Positions 7,824-16,954 of a DNA stretch of 64,000 bases are shown in pieces (positions within the stretch are counted from its first letter, which is position 1; every line of letters begins with the position of its first letter). Position numbers and translations under genes: made by a program. Source of the DNA: Bacillota bacterium (lineage in GTDB: Bacteria; Bacillota; Clostridia; Acetivibrionales; JAEZXR01); the NCBI GenBank assembly GCA_023419605.1, contig JAEZXR010000127.1, positions 124,001 to 188,000 on the forward strand, given 5' to 3'. The notes beneath the pieces are model-generated. The model saw only the letters and a list, made by a program, of their open reading frames with translations, did not search any database and had not been told where the DNA came from.

Positions 7824-8132
7824 ATGCAATATAAGAACGCTAAAAATATGCTTCCGGACTGGCTGTTGGAAAAACTGCAGGACTATGTACAGGGAGAGGT
7901 CGTATATATACCAAGAAAAGAAACCATCCGGGCAGGGTGGGGAGAAGCCAACGGAACCCGGGAGAAGTATATTGAGCGGAACATGGAGATAATGACTCTT
8001 TATAGAAATGGCATCGGCGTAGATGACCTTTCGCTTCGATATTGTTTATCGGAATACAGCATCCGGAAGATCCTGAGCAGAACGAGAGCACAAGTGCCCC
8101 GGCCGGATACCATGGAAAGATTGGCCCGGTGA
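7824..8132 (+). CDS. CD3324 family protein, helix-turn-helix regulator
   Basis: A 102-residue protein of the clostridial CD3324 family (Mor-like helix-turn-helix). Visible landmarks are the N-terminal LPDWLLEKLQDYVQGEVVYI, the WG dipeptide near residue 38 and a C-terminal helix-turn-helix in the IGVDDLSLRYCLSEYSIRKI region (about residues 66-85). It probably binds DNA; targets are unknown. The ATG follows ACAGGAGTG. It stands alone after the structured RNA region, and the next gene is on the opposite strand. Confidence 0.8.
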   Translation: MQYKNAKNMLPDWLLEKLQDYVQGEVVYIPRKETIRAGWGEANGTREKYIERNMEIMTLYRNGIGVDDLSLRYCLSEYSIRKILSRTRAQVPRPDTMERLAR

Positions 8133-8225
8133 TTTGTACAGATAACCAACTTTACACCTTACAATTTCCAGTGACAAAATGTCCGGGTTTTGGGGCGGTG
8201 CCGCTGCTGGATGGGGACAGCTTCC

Positions 8226-9452
8226 CTATGCCTTGATTCCCACCGTACCTGCTTTGCGGTTGCTGAAAAAGAAAATCATGCTGCTGGTGAAGCGCAGGGC
8301 GGCAACGATGATGATGGCGATGTAAATATTGCTTTGCCGGAGGACCAGATGGGCCGCGAAGGGCGAGACCGCCAGACTGATATTGACCAGGGTGTTGTAT
8401 ACTCCGATGTATACCACCCTGTTTTCATCCGGCGTTACTTCCAGCAGATAACTGAGCAATACGGTTACGGTTCCGGCGGTAAAAAAGCCCAGAATAAGAT
8501 TCAAAGCAGTAAACACGTATAACTTGTTTGAAAGAAGCATAATAAGCGGATTGAGAGCCATTCCCAGGGTAGTAGCCCACATAACAAACCGGTTTCCCTT
8601 TCGTCGGATCATTTCATTCCAGAACTTATAGCCTGTGAACATACCGATGGAGGAAAAAATTGCGATAAGGCTCAGCCACCACTCATCGGCGCCCAGGGTT
8701 ATGATCTGATAAATATTGAACAGAGGCCAGCCCATCTGCCAGGTGAAATAAAAGATAAGGGAGGTTTGCGCAAAGCTGCGGAAATTCCTATCCTTCAAAA
8801 CCGTCCGGATAGAACCCAGAATCTGTGGGGAGGACGAAACACCGGAAGCCGGCGGTTCCTTAAAAAGAAGGAAAACAATGATTTCTGCGACCCCTATGAG
8901 AAAGGCCAGGAGAAAGAATACCTGATAGGTGTGCAGAATACTGCTGGCAGAGGAAGCCAGATCACTTAGAATTTTCCCGGCAGCAAAGGTCACCACCAGG
9001 GTTGCAGGAATGCTGAACCGGTTGCGCAGAGCAATGGCTGTTGAACGGGCTTCAGGGGAAAAGAGATCGCCTGAAAAGCTTTGCAGGGCAGACTGCGAAA
9101 CCGAGTCCGGGAAATTACGCAGGGAAAAAAGCAGCACAAAAACAAAAGGCTGCCAATTCCGGGGCATCCAGGGAACAAAAGCTAGAAATAGAAGGAACAC
9201 CCTGCTTAATAAGAAGAAAAGGGCTGTAACCTTCTTTTTTTGTGGAAACCGCAACACCAGCAGCATACCGGGAAGGGTTGCAAAAACGGCTACAAGTCCC
9301 GGAAGTGCATTGAAAAGAGAAATATGAAGTTCGTTTCCCCCCAGGCGCTCCAAAAACTTTACCGCAAAGGGAGAATAGAGGTTCAGCATGATGGAATAAA
9401 GTATGCCGTTCCATATATATATTTTAAGGTTTCGATCCCATGAACCGTCCAT
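8226..9452 (-). CDS. Major facilitator superfamily transporter
   Basis: Proton-driven exporter or transporter of 408 residues with about 12 hydrophobic segments over the whole length. The N-terminal half has the short cytoplasmic loop RFPQKKKVTALF in the position of the MFS loop 2-3 motif, and a polar loop near residues 200-215 separates the halves. No substrate is indicated; the sequence resembles MFS proteins often annotated as drug efflux pumps. It is divergent from the gene at 9666, with about 210 AT-rich bases between that hold both promoters. Confidence 0.82.
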   Translation of the reverse strand: MDGSWDRNLKIYIWNGILYSIMLNLYSPFAVKFLERLGGNELHISLFNALPGLVAVFATLPGMLLVLRFPQKKKVTALFFLLSRVFLLFLAFVPWMPRNWQPFVFVLLFSLRNFPDSVSQSALQSFSGDLFSPEARSTAIALRNRFSIPATLVVTFAAGKILSDLASSASSILHTYQVFFLLAFLIGVAEIIVFLLFKEPPASGVSSSPQILGSIRTVLKDRNFRSFAQTSLIFYFTWQMGWPLFNIYQIITLGADEWWLSLIAIFSSIGMFTGYKFWNEMIRRKGNRFVMWATTLGMALNPLIMLLSNKLYVFTALNLILGFFTAGTVTVLLSYLLEVTPDENRVVYIGVYNTLVNISLAVSPFAAHLVLRQSNIYIAIIIVAALRFTSSMIFFFSNRKAGTVGIKA

Positions 9453-9665
9453 CGTTATTTTCCTATCCTACTTATAAATTTACATAAGGCTATTTCTATT
9501 ATAAGCTTTTCTGTCTCTCCTGTTCAAGTGTGGAAATCATGTTCATCTATTTGCAATTGGAACCAATTTACATAAACTGTATTCACAAATCCTTATAAAA
9601 ATAAATAAGATATATAGACAAAGACTATGGGACTAAAGCGTAATGTAAAAGAGGGAGTGAGTTGG

Positions 9666-10772
9666 ATGGAAAATAATAAAAAAACCGAGCAGGGGAATGG
9701 ACAAAACAATCTTTTCATGGTACCTTTCGCTCTGTTTTTTACGCACAGCAATTTGCACGTAATGCTTTATTTTGAAGGCCATCCTGAATACGAGGCTGTG
9801 GAAGCATTGATTCGAAAGAAGGAGGATGGGACGGACTTTATCTATGTTATTATGACGAGGAAGGACCAGCGTCAGGTGGATTATATCAACGACAGGGATC
9901 AGGTGGCCTCCGTACTGGCAGCCGGGGGGAAGAGGGAAGTCCATTATAGAAGGATGAAGTATGTTCACACAATGCAAAAGGGCAAGCCCCATGTATCTTT
10001 AAGGTATACAACCAGCAGAAGTGAGATCGTCGAAATGGATTTTCAATGTGCAGGAAAGCCTTCACCCAAACATGGCGGTTTGACGGACCCTGAAGACCAT
10101 TCAAAGGATACTTCGCTGCCCGTAATGTATCGTGAAGCAAGTGCCCTGGCCAGTAAAAAAAGTAAAATATCCTTTAATGGCGTGTCATACAAAATTCCTG
10201 TCAAGATACACATACCTGTTTTGTTTACCGGTTTGAAAGGTTTTTACTCCAAAGATTTCAGCATGGGGATTTTCAGAACGGTTACAGAACCGATGGAAAT
10301 CCTTCGTCTACCGACGGATTATTCGGTAGGGCAAAGCTGGGAATATGCGTCGTCCGCGGGTAAGAGCGTCTATGAGATCGTTAATAGAGTAGGAAATACT
10401 CTCACCATAAAACAAGGGAAGACAAAGATCTATGCGGAAGTAGAGGGAAATACATTTTATATCCATAGGATTGAAAAGACGGGTGGAAATAGCGGAAAAG
10501 GTTTATTTATTCTGGCGTTTACGCCGGCACTTCCCGTGGGCTTGTACGAAGATTTTACCTGCGTGCCTGTGGATTTCTCTATATTCATGGATAAGAGCCA
10601 GGCTATGCTCCAAGGGAAAGTCAATATTACTGCGGAGGAAAACCGTGTAAGTTATCAATTGCTCCCGGAAATCCCTGGCTGGGCGGCTGCCAGACCGATA
10701 TATTCCGTCATTGAGAAGACGGGCAACGGTTTTGTGTTAACCGCTGGGATCAAGGACAGCGATAAACAGTAA
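9666..10772 (+). CDS. Hypothetical protein, 368 residues, unknown
   Basis: I do not recognise this protein. It has no signal peptide, membrane segment or cysteine cluster. The sequence is rich in beta-type stretches and basic/aromatic residues, for example GQSWEYASSAGKSVYEIVNR and TIKQGKTKIYAEVEGNTFYI in the middle, and looks like a soluble beta-sandwich or beta-barrel protein. The frame is open from 9627, but GAGGGAGTGAG lies 5-15 bases before the ATG at 9666, so I take that. It is a single gene; 254 bases of non-coding sequence follow. Confidence 0.7.
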   Translation: MENNKKTEQGNGQNNLFMVPFALFFTHSNLHVMLYFEGHPEYEAVEALIRKKEDGTDFIYVIMTRKDQRQVDYINDRDQVASVLAAGGKREVHYRRMKYVHTMQKGKPHVSLRYTTSRSEIVEMDFQCAGKPSPKHGGLTDPEDHSKDTSLPVMYREASALASKKSKISFNGVSYKIPVKIHIPVLFTGLKGFYSKDFSMGIFRTVTEPMEILRLPTDYSVGQSWEYASSAGKSVYEIVNRVGNTLTIKQGKTKIYAEVEGNTFYIHRIEKTGGNSGKGLFILAFTPALPVGLYEDFTCVPVDFSIFMDKSQAMLQGKVNITAEENRVSYQLLPEIPGWAAARPIYSVIEKTGNGFVLTAGIKDSDKQ

Positions 10773-11026
10773 GTCATGCCGGTTATATTCAGAAGGGATT
10801 TGTAAAAATACAGAAGAATAAACTCTGGCCATTGATGGTTAACCTATGTAGAAGCGGGTAAAAATATATAACGAGGCACAAGATGTCCCCCACCTCTATA
10901 GGTGGCGGGTACCGATTAACTTTATAGGCGGCGAGCATATCTCCCGCCTCGTTGAAACGGTGTGTTGCAAATGCTACACATTTGCTTCCGTTGTTATAAA
11001 ATTTTAAAGAAAGAAGTGGATGTCCT
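10773..11026. other. Intergenic region with two G/C-rich hairpins
   Basis: Holds CCACCTCTATAGGTGG (around 10889-10906), a perfect short hairpin, and AGGCGG...CCGCCT (around 10926-10948). Neither has a T-tail. The last 30 bases are AT-rich and carry the ribosome site of the next gene. Confidence 0.4.
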
Positions 11027-11383
11027 ATGGTGAATCGGCATGAAATAACAAAAGAACAGGCTTTATCGGCCGTTAAAAATGGAGAGTTTGGCAGCGAGGT
11101 CATAGCCTCAAAGGATAGGGTCGTTGTAATCATGACCCAGGATTGGTGCCCCCAGTGGCATAACATGCAGGGTTGGGTTTACAAGCTTCCGGTGGAAGAG
11201 GATATTGATGTACATGAACTGGTTTATAACAATAAGGATTTTTCCGAGGAGTTCATGCATTTTAAGGAAAGCCAGTTAAACAACCATAACATACCCTACC
11301 TGCGCTATTACAAGGACGGGAAGCTTATTAAGGAAACGAACTATGTGAGCCGGGAGGAATTTCAAAATATTCTAAAAGGATAA
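11027..11383 (+). CDS. Thioredoxin-fold protein with a single active-site cysteine
   Basis: A 118-residue thioredoxin-like protein. Residues 31-40 (VVVIMTQDWC) form the usual central strand leading to the active site, but the motif reads WCPQWHNM, so the second cysteine of CxxC is replaced by Trp. The conserved cis-Pro is seen in NIPYLRYYKDGK (about residue 88). With one cysteine it could act by a monothiol mechanism or as a non-catalytic thioredoxin-like protein. There is no signal peptide. The start ATG is 7 bases after AAGAAGTGGA; an overlapping GTG lies one codon downstream. Confidence 0.75.
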   Translation: MVNRHEITKEQALSAVKNGEFGSEVIASKDRVVVIMTQDWCPQWHNMQGWVYKLPVEEDIDVHELVYNNKDFSEEFMHFKESQLNNHNIPYLRYYKDGKLIKETNYVSREEFQNILKG

Positions 11384-11462
11384 TATTGAAGGATGAGGGT
11401 AGTTACGGTAGAATAGCAAGGAGTGCAAAATTAACCGTACAGGAACCAGGAGGTAGCTTTTG

Positions 11463-11657
11463 ATGGGACAGGAAAAAAATCTGCCGCAGGACCCTTTCAT
11501 TTTATTAAGTTATATTAATACGAAACTGCGGGATGAATACAGCAGTTTGGAGTTGTTGTGTGAAGATTTTCACATAACACAGCAGACGATATCGGACAAG
11601 CTTAAAGCAGCAGGGTATGTGTATGATCCGCAGGCCAACCAGTTTAAGGCACACTGA
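11463..11657 (+). CDS. DUF4250 domain-containing protein
   Basis: A small 64-residue protein matching DUF4250: N-terminal LPQDPFILLSYINTKLRDEY, then LELLCEDFHITQQTISDKLKAAGYVYD, ending NQFKAH. The central part looks like a small helix-turn-helix. The function of the family is not known. The ATG at 11463 follows CAGGAGGTAG; a TTG one codon earlier is also possible. It is 79 bases after the thioredoxin-like gene and may share its transcript. Confidence 0.82.
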   Translation: MGQEKNLPQDPFILLSYINTKLRDEYSSLELLCEDFHITQQTISDKLKAAGYVYDPQANQFKAH

Positions 11658-11745
11658 TTATATACCGATGGGGAAGCAAGACAACAAGGGGTGTGAAATT
11701 ATTTTTACACCCCTTTTCCACAAACAGAAAAATTGCAGTCTTGTT

Positions 11746-11991
11746 CTAAAGAATTTTACGAATCTTTGAAGCTTCAAATTCCTTTATGGATTTTACTTTT
11801 TTTTCACCCTCAAAAAGGACGTGAACCATCCCTTCCTTTGTCTGTAGTACTTTTCCTTTGAGCTTGGTTCCGATGACATTTACCGGTGCCCGTCTGTCCA
11901 AGGCTTTTACGTTTTCCGAGTTGCAGTAGGTACATTGTGCAGAGGCATCAAAAATCCTCTGGCAATCGAGGCAGTAATTTAACTTATCCAT
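11746..11991 (-). CDS. Small zinc-ribbon protein
   Basis: An 81-residue protein with an N-terminal zinc ribbon: CLDC at residues 6-9 and CTYC at residues 19-22 (two CxxC knuckles), followed by a beta-rich C-terminal part (NVIGTKLKGKVLQTKEGMVHVLF). The frame extends upstream to 12153, but the ATG at 11991 has the strong site GGAGG 8 bases upstream and begins exactly at the ribbon. Function unknown. It faces the DUF4250 gene convergently. Confidence 0.75.
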   Translation of the reverse strand: MDKLNYCLDCQRIFDASAQCTYCNSENVKALDRRAPVNVIGTKLKGKVLQTKEGMVHVLFEGEKKVKSIKEFEASKIRKIL

Positions 11992-12242
11992 AAATAAACC
12001 TCCATTCATACTACATGTCCGCAAAAGAATTATATTTACAGGGAGCGAAGCATGAACCATGCTGTACTGCACATGAACAAGCAGGGAAGAATTTACTGTA
12101 TGTGCTCGGTATAATATATTCCGCATTAAACTGTGCATTCCTTTATTTCCCATTATAGCGGGAAATCCGGGAAATACTTATTGCGAAAAGGTATTCGCTA
12201 TAGTATTATTTATTTTAGTTATATAAATATAGAGAACGGGTG

Positions 12243-13547
12243 ATGGATATGAATATGAGAAATGCCGCTTCACTGGCCAAGAAAGCCTCCCTTCAGCTGG
12301 CAGCAGCCGATGCGGAGCTGAAGAACAGGGCTCTGGCCGAGATTGGAAAAGCATTGAAGGAAAGGCAGCAGGATATTGTCAGGGCCAATGCGCTGGATGT
12401 GGAAAAAAGCGCAAAGGAAGAGCTGGCGGCTCCTCTTTTAAAAAGATTAAAATTTGATGAAAAAAAAGTGGAGGAAGTCGTTGCAGGGATTCACAGCCTT
12501 ATGGGGTTAACGGACCCGGTGGGCGAAACCCTGGCCGCCACCGAGCTGGACGAGGGGCTGGAGCTATACAAAGTGAGCTGCCCCATCGGAGTCATCGGGG
12601 TCATCTTTGAATCCAGACCCGATGCCCTGGTGCAGATTTCCACCTTATGCTTGAAAAGCGGCAACGCAGTACTCCTCAAAGGAGGAAGTGAAGCCCGCGA
12701 AACCAACCGTATTCTGACGCAGATTATTATAGAGGCTACCGAGAAGGTAGGAATTCCTTCGGGGTGGATACAGCTGTTGGAGACAAGGGATGATGTCAAT
12801 GAAATGCTGAAAATGGATGAATTTATCGACCTGATCATTCCCAGAGGTTCCAATGCTTTTGTAAAATATATCATGGAAAACTCCAATATTCCGGTTATGG
12901 GCCATGCCGATGGAATCTGCCATTGCTATGTCGATGCAGAAGCGGATATGGAAACAGCAGTGAAAGTCGTTACCGATGCAAAAACACAGTATGTGGCTGT
13001 TTGTAATGCGACAGAAACCTTGCTGGTCCATAGGGATATTGCCGGCAGGTTCCTGCCGCTGCTGAAGGAAGAGCTGGATAAAAAGCAAGTTGAAATGGTG
13101 GGCTGTGAAGAAACCCGCAAGGTCATCTCCATCGGAACTGCAACGGAAGAGGACTGGAAAACGGAGTATCTGGACTATAAGCTATCCATTAAGGTGGTAA
13201 GCAGTCTGGAGGAAGCCATTACCCATATTAATACCTATGGGTCCGGGCATACGGATTCCATCATTACGGCCAATAAGGTAAATGCGGGTATCTTCATGAA
13301 CCTCGTGGACTCGGGAAATGTATTTTGGAATTGCTCTACCCGCTTTAGCGATGGATTCCGTTATGGATTCGGTGCGGAAGTAGGGGTCAGCACCAATAAG
13401 CTTCACGCGCGGGGACCTGTGGGCCTGGAGGGGCTGCTCATCTATAAATACAAGCTGGTGGGCAATGGACATGTTGTAGCAGATTACGCCAACCATGTAA
13501 AAACCTTTACCCATCGGAAGATAAATAAGAAATTCCATTTGGACTAG
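12243..13547 (+). CDS. proA: Glutamate-5-semialdehyde dehydrogenase (gamma-glutamyl phosphate reductase)
   Basis: NADPH-dependent reduction of gamma-glutamyl phosphate to glutamate semialdehyde, the second step of proline synthesis. The length is normal (434 residues). Landmarks: the IGVIFESRPDALVQI segment (about residue 116), GNAVLLKGGSEA (about residue 139), and the catalytic cysteine in YVAVCNATETLL (about residue 257). The usual partner proB is not next to it in this window. The start could be GTG 12240, ATG 12243 or ATG 12252; no site is strong. A shared bidirectional terminator follows. Confidence 0.95.
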   Translation: MDMNMRNAASLAKKASLQLAAADAELKNRALAEIGKALKERQQDIVRANALDVEKSAKEELAAPLLKRLKFDEKKVEEVVAGIHSLMGLTDPVGETLAATELDEGLELYKVSCPIGVIGVIFESRPDALVQISTLCLKSGNAVLLKGGSEARETNRILTQIIIEATEKVGIPSGWIQLLETRDDVNEMLKMDEFIDLIIPRGSNAFVKYIMENSNIPVMGHADGICHCYVDAEADMETAVKVVTDAKTQYVAVCNATETLLVHRDIAGRFLPLLKEELDKKQVEMVGCEETRKVISIGTATEEDWKTEYLDYKLSIKVVSSLEEAITHINTYGSGHTDSIITANKVNAGIFMNLVDSGNVFWNCSTRFSDGFRYGFGAEVGVSTNKLHARGPVGLEGLLIYKYKLVGNGHVVADYANHVKTFTHRKINKKFHLD

Positions 13548-13550
13548 AAG

Positions 13551-13591
13551 AAACCCGGCAAGAGTAGAACATATATCTTGCCGGGTTTCCT
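13551..13591. terminator. Bidirectional terminator between proA and the AraC gene
   Basis: A perfect 13-bp stem (13551-13563 with 13576-13588), A-rich on the left and T-rich on the right. It serves both convergent genes. Confidence 0.85.
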
Positions 13592-14449
13592 TCATATGCA
13601 CATTTTCTTGTATTCCTTCGGTGTACAGCCCCGGAGTTCCCTGAAGATCCGATTAAAGGTGGTGATGCTGTTGAAGCCCGCAGTATGTGCTGCTTGCGCA
13701 ATGGTCATATTTGCATCACCGAGAAGTTTTTCCGCTTTTTTAATGCGAAATTCACTTAAATAACTATGAAAGTTCTTCTGAGTAATCTCTTTGAAAATCC
13801 TTGAAAAATGGTACTGGCTAAAACCCGCAGATTTTGCTGCATCCTGCAGGGTAATATCCTCCTGGTAGTTATCTGCAATATATTTAAATGCTTGATTCAA
13901 TTTTTCCAGCCCCAGGGTTTTGCTGATGCTTCCGCCAATCCCTTCGCCGCTGACTTTGCCTGCGAGACTGCGGGAAAGCAGTACCAGGAGGTCAAAAATT
14001 CTGGCGTTCAGATAAAGCTCATAGGCAAAATCTTTATCTTCATATGCTTGGGAGAGGTCGAGAATCTGCTTTTCCAGGGCATCATGCAAGGCCTCGTCCT
14101 CCAAAGAAGAGAATTTCCTTGTGTGGGACAAAAAAGGCAGTACGGCATGCATGGCTCCAAAACCGTCCAGCATGGAGATGTCAAACTGGATAAAGAAGCG
14201 TTTTCCTTTGTTGTTCCGGGTCGTAATTCCGTGGATGTCGCCTCCGGCGATGAGAAGAATATCCCGCTCATGCAGGTGGTATTCCTTCCCATTTACCTCC
14301 ACCCGATAGTCGTTTTCCAGGATGTAAACCAGCTCAACGGCCTTGTGCCAGTGGAAAGGATATTCGAAGTTTTCTACGGTATTTACGCAGAGACGGAAAG
14401 GATAATTCTCCGTAAAAATTTCCTTTTCATGCAATCCATCTAAAATCAT
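13592..14449 (-). CDS. AraC-family transcriptional regulator
   Basis: A 285-residue regulator with an N-terminal cupin-like sugar-sensing domain (about residues 15-110, including FPYPFHWHKAVELVYI-type histidines seen as YPFHWHKAVELVYI) and a C-terminal pair of helix-turn-helix motifs (about residues 185-285; ITLQDAAKSAGFSQYHFSRIF and MTIAQAAHTAGFNSITTFNRI). It is downstream of the GH3 glycosidase gene on the same strand, 111 bases away, so it probably controls that gene or a sugar pathway. A hairpin covering its ribosome site (14457-14493) suggests translational or read-through control. Confidence 0.88.
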   Translation of the reverse strand: MILDGLHEKEIFTENYPFRLCVNTVENFEYPFHWHKAVELVYILENDYRVEVNGKEYHLHERDILLIAGGDIHGITTRNNKGKRFFIQFDISMLDGFGAMHAVLPFLSHTRKFSSLEDEALHDALEKQILDLSQAYEDKDFAYELYLNARIFDLLVLLSRSLAGKVSGEGIGGSISKTLGLEKLNQAFKYIADNYQEDITLQDAAKSAGFSQYHFSRIFKEITQKNFHSYLSEFRIKKAEKLLGDANMTIAQAAHTAGFNSITTFNRIFRELRGCTPKEYKKMCI

Positions 14450-14456
14450 AAATAAA

Positions 14457-14493
14457 CCCCCGTTTCAATTGTACATGAAAACCGAAACGGGGG
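14457..14493 (-). promoter_or_regulatory. Hairpin between the GH3 and AraC genes that includes the AraC ribosome site
   Basis: CCCCCGTTTC (14457-14466) pairs perfectly with GAAACGGGGG (14484-14493). Read on the minus strand it ends GGGGG-TTTATTT-ATG, so it resembles a terminator for the GH3 gene, and the G-run that would be the AraC Shine-Dalgarno is inside the stem. Confidence 0.55.
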
Positions 14494-14560
14494 CAATATG
14501 GATCAATTACCGATTCTCTGGGAAAAACCGGAAGCCCAAAGCTGTAACGTGCAGTAAACT

Positions 14561-16735
14561 TTAATATTCAAGCTCTATTGCTTCACCGGTGACTTCAAAA
14601 GCTGTTTTCAGGACGCCACTGCCTGTAAGTTTTTGACTTCTTTCATCGGGCTGGCTTCCACCGGTATAAATCTCAAAAAGGCCCGGCTCCAGAATGCATT
14701 TTCCTTCTTCGTTAATCAGTGCCATTTGGCGGGGTGTCAATTCAAAGTGTACTTCCTTTTCCTGACCCGGTTTCAAATGAACAACCCGGACTCCCCGAAG
14801 CTGCCATCGCGGAACCGCTACACTGGCTTCTACATCTTTCAGATAAAGCTGTACAACTTCCTCTGAAGAATAGCTGCCTGTATTTTTTACCCGCAGGCGG
14901 ATGGAAAGGGAATCGCCGGAACTTATTTTATTTGCGCTGGCTGTAAGATCACTATATGCAAACCGGGTATAGCTCAAACCGAAACCGAAGGGATACAGGG
15001 CTTCTGTCTTCATGTACCGGTAGGTTCTGTTTTCCATGGAATAGTCATGGAAATCCGGCAGTTCTTCCGTGGACCGGTAGAAGGTGACCGGCAGCCTTCC
15101 GGAGGGGCTGTATTCTCCAAAAATCAGTGAAGTGATTGCTTTTCCTCCTTCGGCACCGGGATACCAGCCCTGAAGGATAGCGGGTATGTGTTCGTCCGCC
15201 CACGTAACCGCCAGGGCGCTTCCGGCCAATAGTACCAGCACAATGGGTTTTCCGGTATTGTAGACTGCTTCCAGGAGCTCCTGCTGGAGGCCGGGAAGAT
15301 TCAGGTGTTTTTTGTCTCCGCTGGCATATTCATTGGAAACGTCGCCTTCTTCTCCCTCGATGCTTGCGTCCAACCCCAGGCACAAGACTACTACATCCGA
15401 TATCTCCGCTGCCGATACCGCTTCTGCAAACCGGTCATGGGTTTCCGCCAGTCCTTCCACTTTATTCTTGTACAGGTGGCAGCCCTGGGAATAATGAATT
15501 CGCACATCGTCGCCAACGGCCTCGCGAATTCCCTCCAGTATGGTTACATAGTTGGAGGCTGTGCCGTAATAGTTGCCGATGAGTGCTTCCCGGCTATTGG
15601 CGTTAGGTCCGATTACGGCTATGGATTTGAGACTCTTTTTATCCAAAGGCAGCAGGTTATTTTCGTTTTTCAGCAGTACGATGGATTTCCTTGCAGTTTC
15701 AAGGGCTAATTCCCGGTGTTCCTTACAATCCACCACTTCGTAAGGTGTATCGGAATAGGGAACATGCTCCGGAGCATCAAACATACCCAGCTTCATACGG
15801 GAGGTCATCAGCCGGACAACAGAGCGATCGATGGCTTCTTCCGACACCAGTCCTTCCTTGTGTGCGATTAACAGGTTGACATAAAGATTCCCGCAGTTGA
15901 GATCACAACCATTGTTTACAGCGAGTGCCACCGATTCCGGCGCTGTTCTGGTGACCATGTGGTGCTCATGGAAGTCTTTGATGGCCCAGCAGTCAGAGGT
16001 GACATGTCCCGTAAAGCCCCATTCCTCTCTTAGAATATCCCCCAGCAGGGTCTTGCTTCCACAGCAGGGCTCTCCATTGGTGCGGTTATAAGCACCCATT
16101 ACGGCTTCCACCTTGGCCTCCTGGACACACTCCTTAAAAGCAGGGAGGTATGTTTCACGGAGATCTTTTTGTGAGACAACGGCGTCAAAACTGTGCCGCT
16201 CGCTCTCAGGACCGCTGTGAACGGCGAAGTGTTTAGCGCAGGCTGCCGCCTTCAGATATTTCTCATGGTTACCCTGAAGACCCTTCACGAAGGCAACGCC
16301 CAAACGACCGGTCAAATAAGGGTCCTCGCCATAGGTTTCATGCCCCCTGCCCCAGCGTGGGTCCCTGAAAATGTTAATATTGGGCGACCAGAAGGTGAGT
16401 CCCTTATAAATATCGTGGTCGCCTTTTCGCTGGAACTGGTGGTATTTCGCCCTGCCTTCGGTGGAGATGGTGTCAGCTACTCTATAAAGCAAATCTTCAT
16501 TAAAGGTGGCTGCCATTCCGATGGCTTGGGGAAACATGGTTGCAATCCCTGCCCGGGCTACGCCGTGGAGGGCTTCATTCCACCAATTATAGGAGGGTAC
16601 CTCCAGCCGGGGAATGGCCGGTGCACGGTGCAGCATTTGTGTTACCTTTTCCTCCAGCGTCATTCGGGAAACCAGATCCTTTGCCCGTTCTTCGAAGCTC
16701 AGGTTTTCATTTTTATATGCAGGTATCTCTGACAT
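14561..16735 (-). CDS. Glycoside hydrolase family 3 protein (beta-glucosidase/beta-xylosidase type)
   Basis: Retaining glycosidase of 724 residues, without signal peptide, so likely cytosolic and acting on imported oligosaccharides. The N-terminal TIM-barrel domain has NWWNEALHGVARAG, KHFAVHSGPE (Lys-His substrate site, about residue 188) and the nucleophile aspartate in HVTSDCWAIKD (about residue 268). A C-terminal alpha/beta sandwich (EGEEGDVSNEY region) and a fibronectin III-like domain (residues about 620-715) complete the fold. The sequence resembles the plant-type beta-xylosidase/arabinofuranosidase subgroup, but specificity is not certain. The ATG follows AAGGAGGAATCAAC. The AraC gene lies just downstream. 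Confidence 0.88.
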   Translation of the reverse strand: MSEIPAYKNENLSFEERAKDLVSRMTLEEKVTQMLHRAPAIPRLEVPSYNWWNEALHGVARAGIATMFPQAIGMAATFNEDLLYRVADTISTEGRAKYHQFQRKGDHDIYKGLTFWSPNINIFRDPRWGRGHETYGEDPYLTGRLGVAFVKGLQGNHEKYLKAAACAKHFAVHSGPESERHSFDAVVSQKDLRETYLPAFKECVQEAKVEAVMGAYNRTNGEPCCGSKTLLGDILREEWGFTGHVTSDCWAIKDFHEHHMVTRTAPESVALAVNNGCDLNCGNLYVNLLIAHKEGLVSEEAIDRSVVRLMTSRMKLGMFDAPEHVPYSDTPYEVVDCKEHRELALETARKSIVLLKNENNLLPLDKKSLKSIAVIGPNANSREALIGNYYGTASNYVTILEGIREAVGDDVRIHYSQGCHLYKNKVEGLAETHDRFAEAVSAAEISDVVVLCLGLDASIEGEEGDVSNEYASGDKKHLNLPGLQQELLEAVYNTGKPIVLVLLAGSALAVTWADEHIPAILQGWYPGAEGGKAITSLIFGEYSPSGRLPVTFYRSTEELPDFHDYSMENRTYRYMKTEALYPFGFGLSYTRFAYSDLTASANKISSGDSLSIRLRVKNTGSYSSEEVVQLYLKDVEASVAVPRWQLRGVRVVHLKPGQEKEVHFELTPRQMALINEEGKCILEPGLFEIYTGGSQPDERSQKLTGSGVLKTAFEVTGEAIELEY

Positions 16736-16954
16736 GTTGATTCCTCCTTATTGTTTTTACGTTCATACCTTCATTGTACAGAGTGAAGAAGGGGATTTCA
16801 TTTCACCTCTTGCTGAAACCTGGTCATTTTTTGCTTTTATTAACAGGTGGAATTTTCCATTAATTTTGACATTTGCAAAAAGAGCAGGTATATTTGTTCT
16901 TAGAGTGAGAGATGGATAATAGGAAGAATTGTGTAGGAGGCGTAGAAGAAATCA

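Noticed and set aside
7614..7992. Two overlapping plus-strand open frames (60 and 84 codons) across the structured RNA region
   Set aside because: No ribosome sites, overlap the terminator at 7687, composition unlike neighbours; the second is a shadow of the CD3324 gene.
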